Shown one piece after another: positions 22,043 through 33,500 of a stretch of 64,000 nt of DNA. A program made the position numbers and the translations under genes. Within the stretch, counting starts at the first letter, position 1, and each line of letters begins with the position of its first letter. The stretch comes from Cafeteria roenbergensis. Taxonomy: Eukaryota > Sar > Bigyra > Bicosoecida > Cafeteriaceae. Location of the stretch: positions 153,334-217,333 of the forward strand of contig VLTN01000060.1 of NCBI GenBank assembly GCA_008330645.1. The letters are read 5' to 3'. The notes beneath the pieces are model-generated. The model did no database searches. It was given only the letters and a program-made list of their open reading frames with translations, and was not told where the DNA came from.

Positions 22043-24834
22043 ATGTCGGCTCAGATCATCGACAAGCTGCCGCTGCTGCAGGTGAGACGGGCGCCTCCGC
22101 AAGCGGCGCGGCCGCGCGCGAAGCGGGCCGGGCGGCCGCGGCGGCCGCCTCTTTGCGGGCGCCGATTTGCCTTCCGGTTGCCGCACCCTTTGCGACTCCT
22201 TCTCGCCCGCGGTGCCCCTGTGCGACGCAGAACCTGGTCAAGCGCGATCCCATTGCGTACTCGGATGAGTTCCGCCTGCAGCTCCGCGCCTTCGAGGCGG
22301 AGCTGGCGATGCTCAAGATGAACCCCGACCGCGACTCCGAGGGCTTCCGCGAGTTGCTGACGTTCCTCTGTCACGTTTCGACGTGCTACCCCGAGGACAC
22401 GGAGCACCTGTGCGACCTGTGCCTGGACCTCCTGAAGGAGCACGCGGACGCGCTGCACCCGGAAGTGCGCAAGACGATTGTGCACTGCCTCGGGCTGCTG
22501 CGCTCCAAGGGCCGCGCGCCCGCGCTCCCCGTGCTGCGCCAGCTCTTCGCGCTGTTCCGCGTGCAGGACCGCTCGCTGCGCGACCTCGTGTTCGCGGCCA
22601 TCGTGATGGACATCAAGGGCCTGCACATCAAGGGCGGCGAGGAGGCCGCCGCCACCTCGCGCTCGCTGCAGGGGTACCTCTTCTCGCTCGTGTCGGACCG
22701 CGGCTCGCCCACCCTGGCGCGCCGGTCCCTGGACGTGCTCGTCCAGCTCTACCGCCGGCGCGTGTGGACGGGCGGCCGCGTGGTGAACGCCATCGGGCAG
22801 GGCTGCTACAGCCGCGCCCCGCGCGTGCTGGGCGCCGCCGTCCGCTTCTTCCTCGGCCGCGAGGACGAGGACGAGGAGGACGAGGAGGACGAGGAGACCA
22901 GCTCGGACCCCGTCAAGGGCGCGGGCATCGGCGCCGTGATCCGCCGCGTCAACCAGCAGCTCCCCTCCGCCCACACCCGCGCCACGCGCAAGCGGGCACG
23001 TAAGGCCTCCACCCTCGCCAACCGCGTTCGTCTGGCGCGCTCCCGCGAGGAGCGCCGTGCCGACGGCGGCGCCTGGGACCCCGCCCGCGTCCGCTGGCCC
23101 GCCATCGAGCTGCTGCACGACCCGCAGAAGCTCGCCGAGTCGCTGCTGGCCACGGTCCGCCGCCTCCAGACTGGCGGCGGCGGCAAGCTGGAGCTGCGTC
23201 TGCTCTGCCTGGACCTCTGCACCCGGCTGGTGGGCCACCACCGCCTCATCGTCCTCCCCCTCTACTCCTACCTGGCCCGGTTCATGTCCCCCTACACCGT
23301 GGCCGTCACGCGCATCCTCGGCGACCTCGTGCAGGCCTGTCACGAGCTCGTCCCGCCCGCCGAGCTGGCACCCCTCCTGCGCTCCGTGGCCGACGGCTTC
23401 GTCAGCGAGGGCTCCGCCAACGAGGCCATGCAGGTGGGCCTCAACACCACGCGGGAGGTGCTCCTCCGTGTGCCGCTCGCCGCAAAGGAGGAGGGCGTGC
23501 GGGACCTCATGTCCGACCTGGCCGGCTACAAGCGCCACCGCGACAACGGCGTGGTCGCCGCGGCGAAGTCGCTGATCCACGTGTTGCAGGAGGTGGCGCC
23601 GGAGGTTCTCAGGAAGCGCGACCGCGGCCGCCCCGACGCCCCGGGCAGGCACGACGAGGACGGCGACGGCGAGCGACTGGGCCAGCGCGAGTACGGTGCC
23701 ACGCGGGTGCTGCGCACCGTGGAGGGCATTGAGCTGCTCGAGAGGATGGGCCTGCTGGGCGAGACGGCAGAGGCGGGGGCGTCGTCCGGGGCCGCCAAGC
23801 CCAAGGGGAAGGGTGGCAAGCCCGCGGCGGACGACGAGGACGACGTCGACTCGGACGCGGAGATTGACCCGGAGGACCTGGACGAGGACTTCAAGAGGCG
23901 CTTCCGCATGGCAATGGGCATCCCCGAGGAGGACGACGAGGAGGACGACGAGGACGAGGAGGCAGCGGCCGGCGGCGAGGACGAGGCAGAGGACGAGGCA
24001 GAGGACGATGACGACGATGACGACGAGGAGGACGAGGGCGAGGAGGAGGAGGAGCAGGGCGCTGGCGCCGCCGCTGCCGCGTCATCCGCTGCCGCCGCCC
24101 CGGCCGGCTCTCCCGCGAGCCGCACGCGCGCCCGGAAGCGTCGTGCGGAGGAGGACGAGGAGGCTGACGAGGAGGCGAAGCCGTCCCCCGCCGCCGCCGA
24201 GGGCGCTGCGCGCGCCAGGAGGCAGCGCGCCGCGGACGGCAAGCCCGTCTTCGCCGGCAAGGCCGCAGCCGCGAGCGAGACCTCCAACACCGAGGCTGAG
24301 GAGGACGAGGAGGACGACGAGGAGGAGGAGGATGCCAAGCGCTCGAGCGCCGTCACCACCCGCATCCTCACGCAGCTGGACTACGACCGCATCCGCCAGC
24401 TCAAGGCGCTGGCCCTGCTCTACAGCGGCAAGCTGGCCGGCGGGGGGTCGTCCCGCAGCCGCCGCTCGCAGCTGGAGCGCCTGCGCCGCGCCGCCGAGGG
24501 CCTCGACGAGCTCTCCCGCGCCGCGACCGTGGACTTCGACCCGACCGAGCTCGAGGGCGAGAAGGCGCGCAAGCGCCGCTCCGCCCTGATGCGCGCGGAG
24601 GAGGACGAGGCCGCCAAGCTGGAGCGCAAGTCCCGCGGCGGCGCCAAGGAGCGCGAGGGCGGGTCGACCAACACGGAAAAGAGCCGCGGGAAGAACTTTG
24701 GCATGCTCTCGAAGAGCCGCGCCGTGCAGTCCAAGCTCAAGATGTCCCTGCGGGAGCAGCACAAGAAGATCCGCAAGCACATCAAAAACATGGCGATCAA
24801 GACGGGCGGCCCGCTCAAGCGCCGTCGCAAGTGA
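22043..24834 (+). CDS. SDA1: SDA1-family nucleolar protein (60S ribosome biogenesis)
   Basis: Two exons, 22043..22081 (13 codons) and 22231..24834, give 880 residues; the intron is GTGAGA to CGCAG, phase 0. The start MSAQIIDKLPLLQ continues directly into NLVKRDPIAYSDEFRLQL, the SDA1 N-terminus. It is followed by FRELLTFLCHVSTCYPED, LRKTIVHCLGLL-type HEAT segments (here VRKTIVHCLGLLRSKGRAP) and LRDLVFAAIVMDIKGL, highly conserved in SDA1/SDAD1. Internal Asp/Glu-rich tracts sit at 22860-22905 and 23930-24330. The C-terminus is basic (KNMAIKTGGPLKRRRK). Yeast Sda1 (767 residues) is needed for 60S export and G1 progression; the acidic inserts account for the extra length. Confidence 0.9.
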
Positions 24835-25071
24835 TCGCTCTGCCCCGCCTGCCCGCCGTGTCGTGCGTGTCCTGCTCGCATCTGTGTCCGAGACGGCCGC
24901 TGCCACCCCAGCCATCGGGGGCCACACCGCAAGTCGCGCGCCGAACCACTGCCACGCCCGCACGCGCCGGCCGCCTCAAGCGACTCCGCCGGACGCCCCT
25001 CCAACCACGCCCGCCGGCAGAGCCGCCGGTTGCCGCGCCGCGCGTGCCACTGCGGCCGCAGGCAGCGCCCC

Positions 25072-26789
25072 ATGCCGCCCTCTGCGGAGGCGGCGCGAGC
25101 CGACGAGGAGGCAAAGAACCTCCACTGGGACTTGTTCCGATGGGGCACTCTGTCGTTGGGCATCGTGCTCAGCGGGACGGCCGTGTCGGCTTTGACTCTG
25201 GCGGGCTCAGCAAAGGTGAGTGCCATTGCTCGCCCGCACGCCCGCGCCCGACACCCTCGTTTCCCGCGCGGGGGCAAGCTGGCAGGCGGGTGTTTGTCAA
25301 CGGGAGCTGCGCGCCCGGTGGTCTGGGAGCCTCCGCCTGCGGCCACCGCTCGCCCAGCCATCGATGTCGCTCCGAACGCCCTCCCCGCCTCTCACCGCAG
25401 TCGGAGTGCCCGGGTCTGGTGCTGCAACGGTGAGTCTGCCTCTCGGCCGTTGTGGTGGAGATGGCAATGCTGTGCCCGTGGCACGAGCGCTGCTAGCGCC
25501 CGCCGGCTGGTTCTGCCTCCGCTCGCCTGAGGACACGCCGAGCCGCCAGCCGCCGATGCCCTCCCCCCTCGCCTCGCCTCGTCTCGCCTCGCCTCGCCTC
25601 GCCTCGCCTCGCCTCGCCTCGCAGCGTTGGCACGTCCGCCGCGGTCCTGGCCGCCATGGCGGCCTCGTGCCTCCTCACCTACGGCCTCTACTACGTGCGG
25701 CTGCCGGTGTCGGACCGCGCCCACAAGGAGCTCAAGCTGCCCTTCACGCGCTCGCGCATGGTGTCCAGGGCGGGGCTTTGCTTCTTCGGCACCGCGCTCA
25801 ACGCAGCAGTGTGGACCATCATCGTCATCGCCGTCGCGGCCGTGGCTGCGGAGGCGGCCCTAGCCACGGCAGGAGGCGGAGCTCCGGCCGCCGCCGAACC
25901 CTCATTCCTTCAGCGGCTGGCGCAGGAGCCCAAGGGCGGCGGCAGCGCGGCCAAGCCGGCCGCCGACCCCTCGCCGGCACCGGAGCCCGCGGCACCAGCC
26001 AGGCTGTGGCCGGAGGAGGGCGGGCCAATCGGGGACGCGGGCGCCTGCGGGGATGAGCTGCTCGGCGGGGCCATGATCGCGGCGGAGGGTTTCGCCGGCA
26101 TCGCCGACGCCGTGGGGCTCTTCTTCTGCGCGGTCATGCTGATGCCAGTCCTCTGCCCCGTGTGCCGGGACCGGCGGTGCGGCAACGCCAGGCCCGTCAC
26201 CGTGCGTCTCCCCCTCTTCCTCGCCCCGGCGGGCCTCATATACCCCCCCGAGCTGCGCGACGAGCTGGCGGCTGTGCTGGATGCCAGCGCGAAGGCGTCT
26301 CTCAGCGGGCCCGGCGGCGCCACGTGCGTGTCGGGCAAGCCCGTCCCCGACAGCCTCGGCGCAGCCGTCGCCGAGCGGCTCCACTGCGCCTCCCTCAACC
26401 CCTGGCGGGAGGTGGAGGTGGAGAGCTGGTACCGCGTGGGGCCCGACGGCAGCCCCGTGGACGCCCACGAAACGCGCATCCGGGACGCATTCCTCGCCCG
26501 CGTCGCAACCGTGCCCTGGTCGAGGGGCGTGCTCGCGGACACGTCCGCGCCTGGGTGGGCAGCGGCTCTGCCGGAGGCGGCGGAACTTTCCCCCGCCTCG
26601 CGCTCCGCCTACCTCGCCGCCATGGCCTCCGTCTTCGGCGCGTCCGCCGTGGCCGAGAGCCCCACCGACGAGGCGGCTGCCCTGGAGCTGCACGACGCCA
26701 TCGGCGACACGGAGGACGAGCGACTCGGCAAGCAGCCCCGGCTGCCCGTGTTCCTCCGTGATTGGGACCCGGAGACCTCCTACCGCTGA
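25072..26789 (+). CDS. Unknown multispan membrane protein, three exons
   Basis: Three exons, 25072..25215, 25401..25429 (29 nt) and 25625..26789, give 445 residues; introns are GTGAGT to CGCAG and phases 0 and 2 match. About four hydrophobic helices are visible: LFRWGTLSLGIVLSGTAV, VLAAMAASCLLTYGLYY, FFGTALNAAVWTIIVIAV and GIADAVGLFFCAVMLMPVL, the last followed by CPVCRDRRC, a possible Cys pair motif. The C-terminal half is soluble, with a WREVEVESWYRVG segment and FLRDWDPETSYR at the end. I recognise no family. It starts 237 bp after SDA1 on the same strand. Intron 2 carries a CCTCG-type microsatellite. Confidence 0.6.
25566..25624 (+). repeat. CGCCT pentanucleotide microsatellite in an intron
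   Basis: About ten CCTCG-type units with one TCTCG variant, lying immediately before the intron 2 acceptor of the membrane-protein gene, in the place of a polypyrimidine tract. Confidence 0.85.
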
Positions 26790-27051
26790 CCCGCAGCGAG
26801 CCGGGCGGGGCGCTTGAGGGTGCGCGGGTGGGGTGGCTTCGTGTGTCGGCGAGTACCATTGCGTGTTGGGGCGTGCGTGTTGGGGTGCGAGCGTCTGGCA
26901 GCGGGTGCGGCCGCGGCGTCTGAAGCGGTCGGCGTGCGGCTTGCTGAACACGGTGCGAGCTTGCGCTGCGTGGCACACCCCGCCACTGCGCTGCCCACAG
27001 AGCCGTCGCTCCAGGTCGACACCGGGCCAGCACCGGGTCAGCACCGGGTCA

Positions 27052-27678
27052 TTATTTGGCCGCCCCCGCCACGCACAGCCAGGCGGCGTTCTCGACAAGC
27101 GCCCTCCCCGTGGCAGGGCACGACCCGAACTGCGCCTCCGCCCTGACTCCCTCGGGCGTCGCCTCTGCCTCCCAGAGCAAGCGAGCGCCAGGCAGGTACC
27201 CCCTGAGAGTGTCCTCGTCGTCCTCCGCCTCCTCCAGCGTATAGGCGGTGCTCACCATCGGGACGCCCAGACCGGCCAGCGCGCGGCAGCCAGCCTCCCA
27301 CGACGCGTAGCCCCAGAACCCGGGCATGAAGCAGACCACCAGGTCAGGGCGCCAGCCGCCCAGCCCGGCAAGCGCGGTCTCGGCGGCGCCGGGAAGCGCG
27401 AGCACCTCCAGGCGGGCTGCCGCGGCGGCCAGCGCCTCGCTGCCCTTGCCATGCAGCTCGGGGCCAAGCACCACCAGTCGCACTGCCCGGCCGCCCACTG
27501 TGGCGGACCAGTCGCTTTTCGCGAGGGCCTCCGCCTCCGCGCTCGTGGCGCCGGCCACAACGAGCGTCACGGCTCCGGGAGACGCCGGGGCCCAGCCATG
27601 GTCGCCCTCGAGACGCCGGATGGCCGCGGCAATCACGCGCAGGCGTGTGCCGGGCTCGCCCGCGGCGGAGCATGCCAT
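27052..27678 (-). CDS. MSS51 C-terminal-domain-like protein
   Basis: A 208-residue frame from the ATG at 27678. Segments TLVVAGATSAEAEAL, VRLVVLGPELHG and PDLVVCFMPGFWGYASWEAG, then VPMVSTAYTLEEAEDDEDTL, follow the order found in the C-terminal domain shared by MSS51 and ZMYND15-like proteins (GPE, PDL-V-F-PG-W, then P-x-x-T-Y-x-x-x-E-x-x-x-D). No MYND zinc finger is encoded. The frame stays open upstream to 28002, overlapping the transporter's coding start, so the true N-terminus is uncertain; no GTGAG donor is seen upstream. A mitochondrial or translational role is not demonstrable from sequence. Confidence 0.55.
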   Translation of the reverse strand: MACSAAGEPGTRLRVIAAAIRRLEGDHGWAPASPGAVTLVVAGATSAEAEALAKSDWSATVGGRAVRLVVLGPELHGKGSEALAAAAARLEVLALPGAAETALAGLGGWRPDLVVCFMPGFWGYASWEAGCRALAGLGVPMVSTAYTLEEAEDDEDTLRGYLPGARLLWEAEATPEGVRAEAQFGSCPATGRALVENAAWLCVAGAAK

Positions 27679-27951
27679 GAAGGGCAACCCGTCCAGCGAC
27701 GCCGGCTTGTTGGGCCGGCAGGCGCGCGATTCCAGCGCCAATCGGGAGCCGGTCCAGCCGCGGGGAAACTTTCGGGGTCCTCGACGGCTGGCCCCGTGGC
27801 CTGCGCCTGCGGACAGGCCACGCTGGGCGCCGCAAAGGCTCAACTTGCCGCACTGCGGCAGAGCTGCCTCTCCCGTCACCGTCAAACACAATTTGTGATC
27901 CGCCCCGCGGCCGCGCGACCACAGGGGCTCCCCTCGCGGAACGCCTCGGCA
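27679..27951. promoter_or_regulatory. Divergent region, MSS51-like / amino-acid transporter
   Basis: At most 273 bp between the two start codons; shorter if the MSS51-like protein starts upstream. No motif recognised. Confidence 0.35.
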
Positions 27952-29808
27952 ATGGGAGGCGCTGAGAAGCAGGAGGGCGCGGGCGGGTGCCTGGGCCCCC
28001 ACTGGCGGCAGGAGCTTGGGGCGGCTGCCACACTCGCCGGCTCAACAATCGGAGCAGGCGTGGTCAGCCTTCCCGCGGCCTTCCAGGAGGCGGGGCCGCC
28101 CGTGGCTGCCACGCTGATGGTCATCGGCGTGTTTCTCACCATTACATCGCTCTACTACGCGGTCCGGGCGGCGCAGCTGGGAGGCGCAAACCAGTACGGC
28201 GGGCTTTGCCAGTCGATGGGTCGCGCACCCCGCGTGGCCGCGGAGCTTCTGACCCTGCTGGTCCTGATCGGCGTGTCGGCATCGCTGGTGCGGCTGGCAG
28301 CCGACTCGCTGGCCGGGCTGCTGCCGGCGGATCCGTCGTCCTCGTTCCTCACGCCGTCGTTTCTGGTGCCGGTCGCCTGCGCGGTGTTTGTGCTGCCGCT
28401 GAGCCTCACCCAGGCGCTCCTCTGGCTGCAGCACTCCAGCATCGTGGCGATCATCGCCCTCATGTACGTGGTGGGCCTCCTCATCGCCCTGGGGGTGGAC
28501 GGCCTCCGCAACGAAGCCTCCACGCAAACGGCGCCCGCTGGAGTCACCGTCGGCCCCGGCACGGGGGCGTGGTCCTCGCCGTCCCTGGAGGGCGCGCTTC
28601 AGGGCCTCCCGGTGATGATTTACGCCCTGGGGTGCCAGGTCCAGGCTGTGCCGGTGTTCGCGGAGCTGCCCAAGGCGGCGCGGCGGCCGGCCCGGTTCGC
28701 CCTCCGAGTTGCCGGGGCGTCGGTGCTGGCGGCCGGGGCTGCCTACGGCTTCGCGGGGACGTTTGGCGTCTTCGCGTTCGGGTGGATGGGGCCCATGTCC
28801 GGGGACGTGGTGAGCGACCTGCCGGCGGAAACCAGCTCCCAGGCTGCCCGGGGCATGCTTTGCGTGAGCGCGATGGCGGTGCTGCCGCTGCTGGTGTGGC
28901 CGATGCGGAGGGCGGTGGCCGCGCTGATGCTGGACGGCGGGTGCGCATCTCGCCTCGACGAGGGCACGGACGAGGAGGAGGACGAAGAGGCCGACGGCGG
29001 GGACGGGGCCGCCGTGGGGTCCCGCTGTGAGGTGGAGGTGTCCATGGCAGGGAGCGACGCGGTATCGCTCCTCGACGCGCCATCCACTCCACTGCGCGCG
29101 TCGGGGGCACGGGACGGCGGGGCCGGCCGCGCCAGCAACACGCCCAGCGTTGTCAGAGCCGGCCTCACACCAGCCGACGGGCGACGACCGGCAGCATCGC
29201 TCAACCACGCTGGACACCCCCGGGCGCAGCCCCCCGCCGGGCTTCTCGACCTCAGCTTCGAGCTCGGGGACGAGGAGGAGGGCGGGCACGTGGTGGGGGG
29301 CGCAGGCGTGGCCATGGGCTTCGACGCCAGCCCCAGGGTGCACCACCCGAGCCAGCCGCGGCACCACCGCGCGCGTTCCGCGGAGTCGGTGGACGGGCCG
29401 GCCGCTGGCCCGCCGGCGGGCTCGTGCCGGAGGCGGTTCCTTGAGCCGGGGCTGCTGCGGCGCGGGTGGATGTCGGCTGTGATGCTGACGCTGGCGGTGG
29501 TGATTGCGCTGGCGGCGCCCTCGATCAAGGCCGTGTTCCAGGTGGTGGGCGCCACGGGTGCCGCCATCATGTTCTTCATGATCCCGCCGCTGGCGCTCCT
29601 GCGCCTGGCCGCGTGGCAGGCGCGCACGCACGGCCCGCTGTCCGAGGACGGGGCCGCGTGGCCGCGCTCCGCGCGCGCCACGGCGGTGCACGCCGTGCGT
29701 GCCCCGGAGGTATCGCGCTGCGAGGTCATCGGGGCATGGATATTCCTCGCCACGGGGGTGGTGCTGTGTATTGCTTGCACCTCTGCCGTCATCGTTGGGC
29801 TGGCTTGA
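27952..29808 (+). CDS. Amino-acid transporter, AVT/SLC38 (AAAP) family
   Basis: A single exon of 618 residues from the ATG at 27952. The first helix LAGSTIGAGVVSLPAAF carries the unwound G-S-T-I-G-A-G substrate and sodium motif of the amino acid/auxin permease family. About eleven hydrophobic helices follow, for example ELLTLLVLIGVSASLVRLA, VPVACAVFVLPLSLTQALLW, IIALMYVVGLLIALGV and LPVMIYALGCQVQAVPVF, where the Q-V-Q-A-V-P-V-F-x-E-L helix is typical of SLC38. A long charged loop (about 28960-29400, with an acidic EEEDEEAD run) is inserted before the last three helices and may be regulatory. Expected to move neutral amino acids across the vacuolar or plasma membrane. Confidence 0.85.
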   Translation: MGGAEKQEGAGGCLGPHWRQELGAAATLAGSTIGAGVVSLPAAFQEAGPPVAATLMVIGVFLTITSLYYAVRAAQLGGANQYGGLCQSMGRAPRVAAELLTLLVLIGVSASLVRLAADSLAGLLPADPSSSFLTPSFLVPVACAVFVLPLSLTQALLWLQHSSIVAIIALMYVVGLLIALGVDGLRNEASTQTAPAGVTVGPGTGAWSSPSLEGALQGLPVMIYALGCQVQAVPVFAELPKAARRPARFALRVAGASVLAAGAAYGFAGTFGVFAFGWMGPMSGDVVSDLPAETSSQAARGMLCVSAMAVLPLLVWPMRRAVAALMLDGGCASRLDEGTDEEEDEEADGGDGAAVGSRCEVEVSMAGSDAVSLLDAPSTPLRASGARDGGAGRASNTPSVVRAGLTPADGRRPAASLNHAGHPRAQPPAGLLDLSFELGDEEEGGHVVGGAGVAMGFDASPRVHHPSQPRHHRARSAESVDGPAAGPPAGSCRRRFLEPGLLRRGWMSAVMLTLAVVIALAAPSIKAVFQVVGATGAAIMFFMIPPLALLRLAAWQARTHGPLSEDGAAWPRSARATAVHAVRAPEVSRCEVIGAWIFLATGVVLCIACTSAVIVGLA

Positions 29809-30548
29809 CGCTCTCCCTCGCTTGCTCGCTCGTTCGCTCGCTCGCTCGCTTGCTTGCTCGCTTGCGTATTCGTGCGCCGTACGCCCCGCGGGTTTATTGG
29901 TCGGTCTGCTTCAGAGAATCGAGCCTTTCGTCGCGCGCCGCCCAGGCGCCGCACATCGTTGCCAAGCGTTGAGCCGCCCGCCCATGACATCAAACCGCGC
30001 TCTCCCGCTCCCAGAAAACGCGTGCTCGCACGCGCACCCAAACACCCAAGCAGGCGGCTGCTGTCGCTGTCGCGGCCACGGGAGCATCGCTCTTCGGTGG
30101 ATCGAGATGTGGGGGCTCGGAGAGCTGGCAGCGACGCAGTCACGTGTGACGCGGCCGCACAGGAGCAGCCAGCTGCAGGCATTGCTAGCCGCGTTCGGGT
30201 CGGGCAAGGCGCACAAGCAGCTCGTGGCGCTGGCGCAAAGGAGACTCCACTGACACTGCGCTGGGGCACACCGGCTAGGCACGGCGGCCGAGCAATCGGC
30301 GCCGGCAGCGCACGAGCAGGTCGTCCATCGCTGCTGCCTGGCGCTGCGATTGGGAGCTCGGAGCCGCCCGGCCGGCGCTCTGGCTCGCTGGGGCGACGTC
30401 GCTCGCTCAGGAACAGCGCCTGGATATCCGCTAGGCTGTGTCGCAGGTTCACTGGTTTGCGATTCAACTGGCTGGCTAGCTTTGTTCCTGGCTGGCAATT
30501 GCACTGTCTTGCTATCCACCCCGAAGGGCTATGCGCCTGGATCGCAAT
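29809..30548. other. Convergent intergenic region with GCTC-type microsatellite
   Basis: A 740-bp interval between the transporter and RRM gene stops. A tetranucleotide run (CTCG/CTTG units) spans about 29817-29872. GCTGGCT-type repeats occur near 30470-30500. No coding exon supported. Confidence 0.55.
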
Positions 30549-33500
30549 TCACATGGATTGGTTCGGCTCTGTGGGCGCCTCGCTCCCCTCTGTCGGCGAA
30601 GGGGGCGAGGGGACCTCCTCGGGGTTGTCGATGGCGTTGAGAAGCTCGATGGAGAGGTGACTGGCCTCTGACTCGCCGCGCTCCCGAGCAGCGAGGCGAG
30701 AGGCGGCGGTGTCGCTGTTCGGGCTGGCGCCGGCGAGGTGCCCGGCGCTGCCGGGGCGGCTGGCGGGTGTGCTGCTCACGTCCACCTCCCGCCGAAGCAT
30801 CGAGCCCAGAGGCGACGCGCGCGCAGCCGCGTCCGCGGCGCCGGCTTCGTCTCCCAAGGTCGTCACGCAGGAGGGCGAGGCGCGGTTGGCCGATGGCCGG
30901 CGGCGGCCAGTCCTGCTGCTAACCACCCTCGTGGGCGTGGGCGGCTTGCCCAGCGGGGAGCCTCGCGACGGGCTGGCAGCGTCCGCGGCGACAGCGGAGG
31001 CGGCAGCGGCGGCGGCCGCGGCCGCTGCTGACGCCGCCGCTTCTGATGCGGCGGCACCAGGAGCGGCTGTGGCTGCGGGGCCTGGCCCTGTGGCGCGCAT
31101 TCCAGCCGCGGCAATGGGCTGCTGGGCCTGTGTCAGGTCCCGCGAGTGGGCAGGGTGGTCCGTCCAGTCGCGCAGCGGGGGCGGCAGACGACCAGTCAGC
31201 GCTGCCGGGGCGGTGAGGTTTGAGAGGGCCCCGCCGGAGACGCCGCCCGAAGTTTTGTCTGTGTCATTGCGCTCCATAGCGGGGGGCGCGCCGCCTGAGC
31301 GACGGCCCTGCACCGCCACGCCGGCCACCTGGCGGCGCCGCTGCGGCATCGCGTCCTCCTCATGGCTGTGCGATGCTGAGAGGGTGGCCCCGGCCGAGAA
31401 GGCGAGACGGAGGGGCGGGTACTCGCCGCCGCCCTCGCTGAGGTCATCCTCCGTGACCTCCTCGATGCAGTGACCGCTGCCGTGCCCAGCCAGGTCGCCT
31501 TCCGCCACTGCCACGGTCGCGCGCCTGCCGCCGCTCCCAGCGGCGCCCGACCCAGCCGCAGACAAGACGCTGCCGCTGCCGCTGCCACGGGCACTGCCGC
31601 TTCCGCCGCGGCTAGTGTTGCCGCTTCCGCTGCGGCTGATGTTGCCGCTACCGCTGCGGCTGATGATACCACTGGTGTCGCTCCCGGCGTGGTCCCGGGC
31701 GCCCGAGCCGCTGAGGGCGGTGCCCGCTTCGCACATGCTCTCGTAGTGCTCGCGGCGCACCGCCTCCGCCGTGGCAGCAGCAGCTGCGGCGGCCTCGGCG
31801 GCGGCCTGGGCGCTGCTGAGGGGGCGGCTGCGGCCGTCGCCGCCCGTCGGCGTCGATCCCAGTGCGGGACCTGAGGAGAACGATCGGTGCTGCGGCGGGG
31901 CGTGGGGGCCCGTGGACTGCGCGGGCGAGTCGGAGCTGAGCATTGGGCCGTCGCGCGAGGCTTGTCGCCCGTCGCCGAGGGAGGCGACGGCGAACACGGA
32001 GCCGTCGTATCCGAGGAAGCGGGCCGGAGCGCTGGCGACGCTGTACCCAGAGTATGCCAGCGACATGGGGGGCGGCGGCGCGTCGGCAGTGCTCGCGAGC
32101 GGTGCCGATATCGCCACATCGGTCTGCGCGCTCTCGCCGTCAGCCCACGCCACAGAGTGCGGCCCGCTCGGGCGCGGGCGCGACGGGGAGGCGGGCCCTC
32201 CCTCGCTCAAGGCGCTGTACGATCCGCTCGGGGCCTCAAACCCTGCCGACGCGGCCGCGCCGTATCCCGCTCCGTCAGCGCTGCCAGGCTCAAAGCTGCC
32301 GCCGCCGCCGCCGCTGCCACCAACAACGCCGTCACCGCTGTACTCGGCCGGCAGCGCGGCATAGGCTCCTCCGGGCGCCGCCCAGTAAGAGAGCCCGCTC
32401 GCTCGAGCAGCATCGGCTTCAGCGGCGCCGACGCCGGCGCCGGCGCCGGCGGGCGGCCCCACGAACATGGGCCCGGCTGCGGTCATCACCAGCGACCCGC
32501 CGGCAGCCCCGTGGGAGCCCGGCCCGAGCTGCACCAGCCCCCCCGCGCCGTCGGATACCCACACGCCCGGCGGGAGGTGGGCCGCCCCGTGCTCCGGCCC
32601 TGCCGTTCCTGCTGGGCTGAGGGGCAGAGCCCCGAACCCGGCCGGCGCCGCGTCGGCCATGGCCGGTGCAGCGCGGGAGGCGAAGTGGGGCGCAGAGTGA
32701 GGGGGCAAGTGCCGCTGCGGCTGGGGCGCCAGCTGGGCGTGGTAAGGGTCGAAGGGCGCGCTGTCGGCGGGGGCAGCGTCGGCTCCGTAGGCGTGGGCGT
32801 GGCGGGGATGGTAGGCAGACGGCGGCGGCGGCGGCGGCGGCGGTTGGTGCTGATGGTGCTGATGGTGCCGCCGCTGCGTGGGGTGGTGGTGGTGGTGGTG
32901 TTGGGGCGGCTGCGCCTGCGCTGGCCTGGGCGGCTGCCGGGACGAGAACGCCGACTTCACCTCTGCCAGCCGTCCAGCGATGCTCTGCCGGGGCTCTGCC
33001 ATGGCGCGTGCTGCGGAATCGGCGTCGGCAAACGTGACAAAGGCGAAGCCGCGGCTCCGGCCGGTGGTGTGATTCCGTTGCACCTCGGCGCTGAGGACCG
33101 GGCCGAAGGCCGCGAAGTGCGCAGCGAGACAGGCGTCGTCCGCGGCGAAGCTGAGGCCGCCCACGAAGACGCGGCGACCCTCGGAGGCGGCAGCGGCGGC
33201 CGCGGCGGGAAGGCCTGTGGAAGGCTCCGGCTTGCCGGGGAGGCGCTCTGCCGCGTCTGTGGCGTACTGGGCGGCGGCCGGCGGCATGAGCGGGTGGGCG
33301 GAGGGGGGCTGCGGGGCGGGCAGGGCGTACACCGCCCCGGCCGACGCGTACGCGGACGAGACGGGAGGCTGATGCTGGGCCAAGGCCGGCTGGTGGGAGG
33401 GGACGAAGACGAAGCCTGCGCTGGTCTGCAGCCAGGCGCCCGCCACGGGCGGCGCTGCCTCGTGAGGGAACGCCGAGCCGGGGTGGCCGCGGCCGCCGAA

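Noticed and set aside
22051-23652. 533-codon minus-strand frame opposite SDA1
   Set aside because: Antisense shadow of the well-conserved SDA1 coding sequence; no recognisable domain.
28042-29691. 549-codon minus-strand frame opposite the amino-acid transporter
   Set aside because: His/Arg/Gly-rich antisense translation; the plus strand has a full set of transporter helices.
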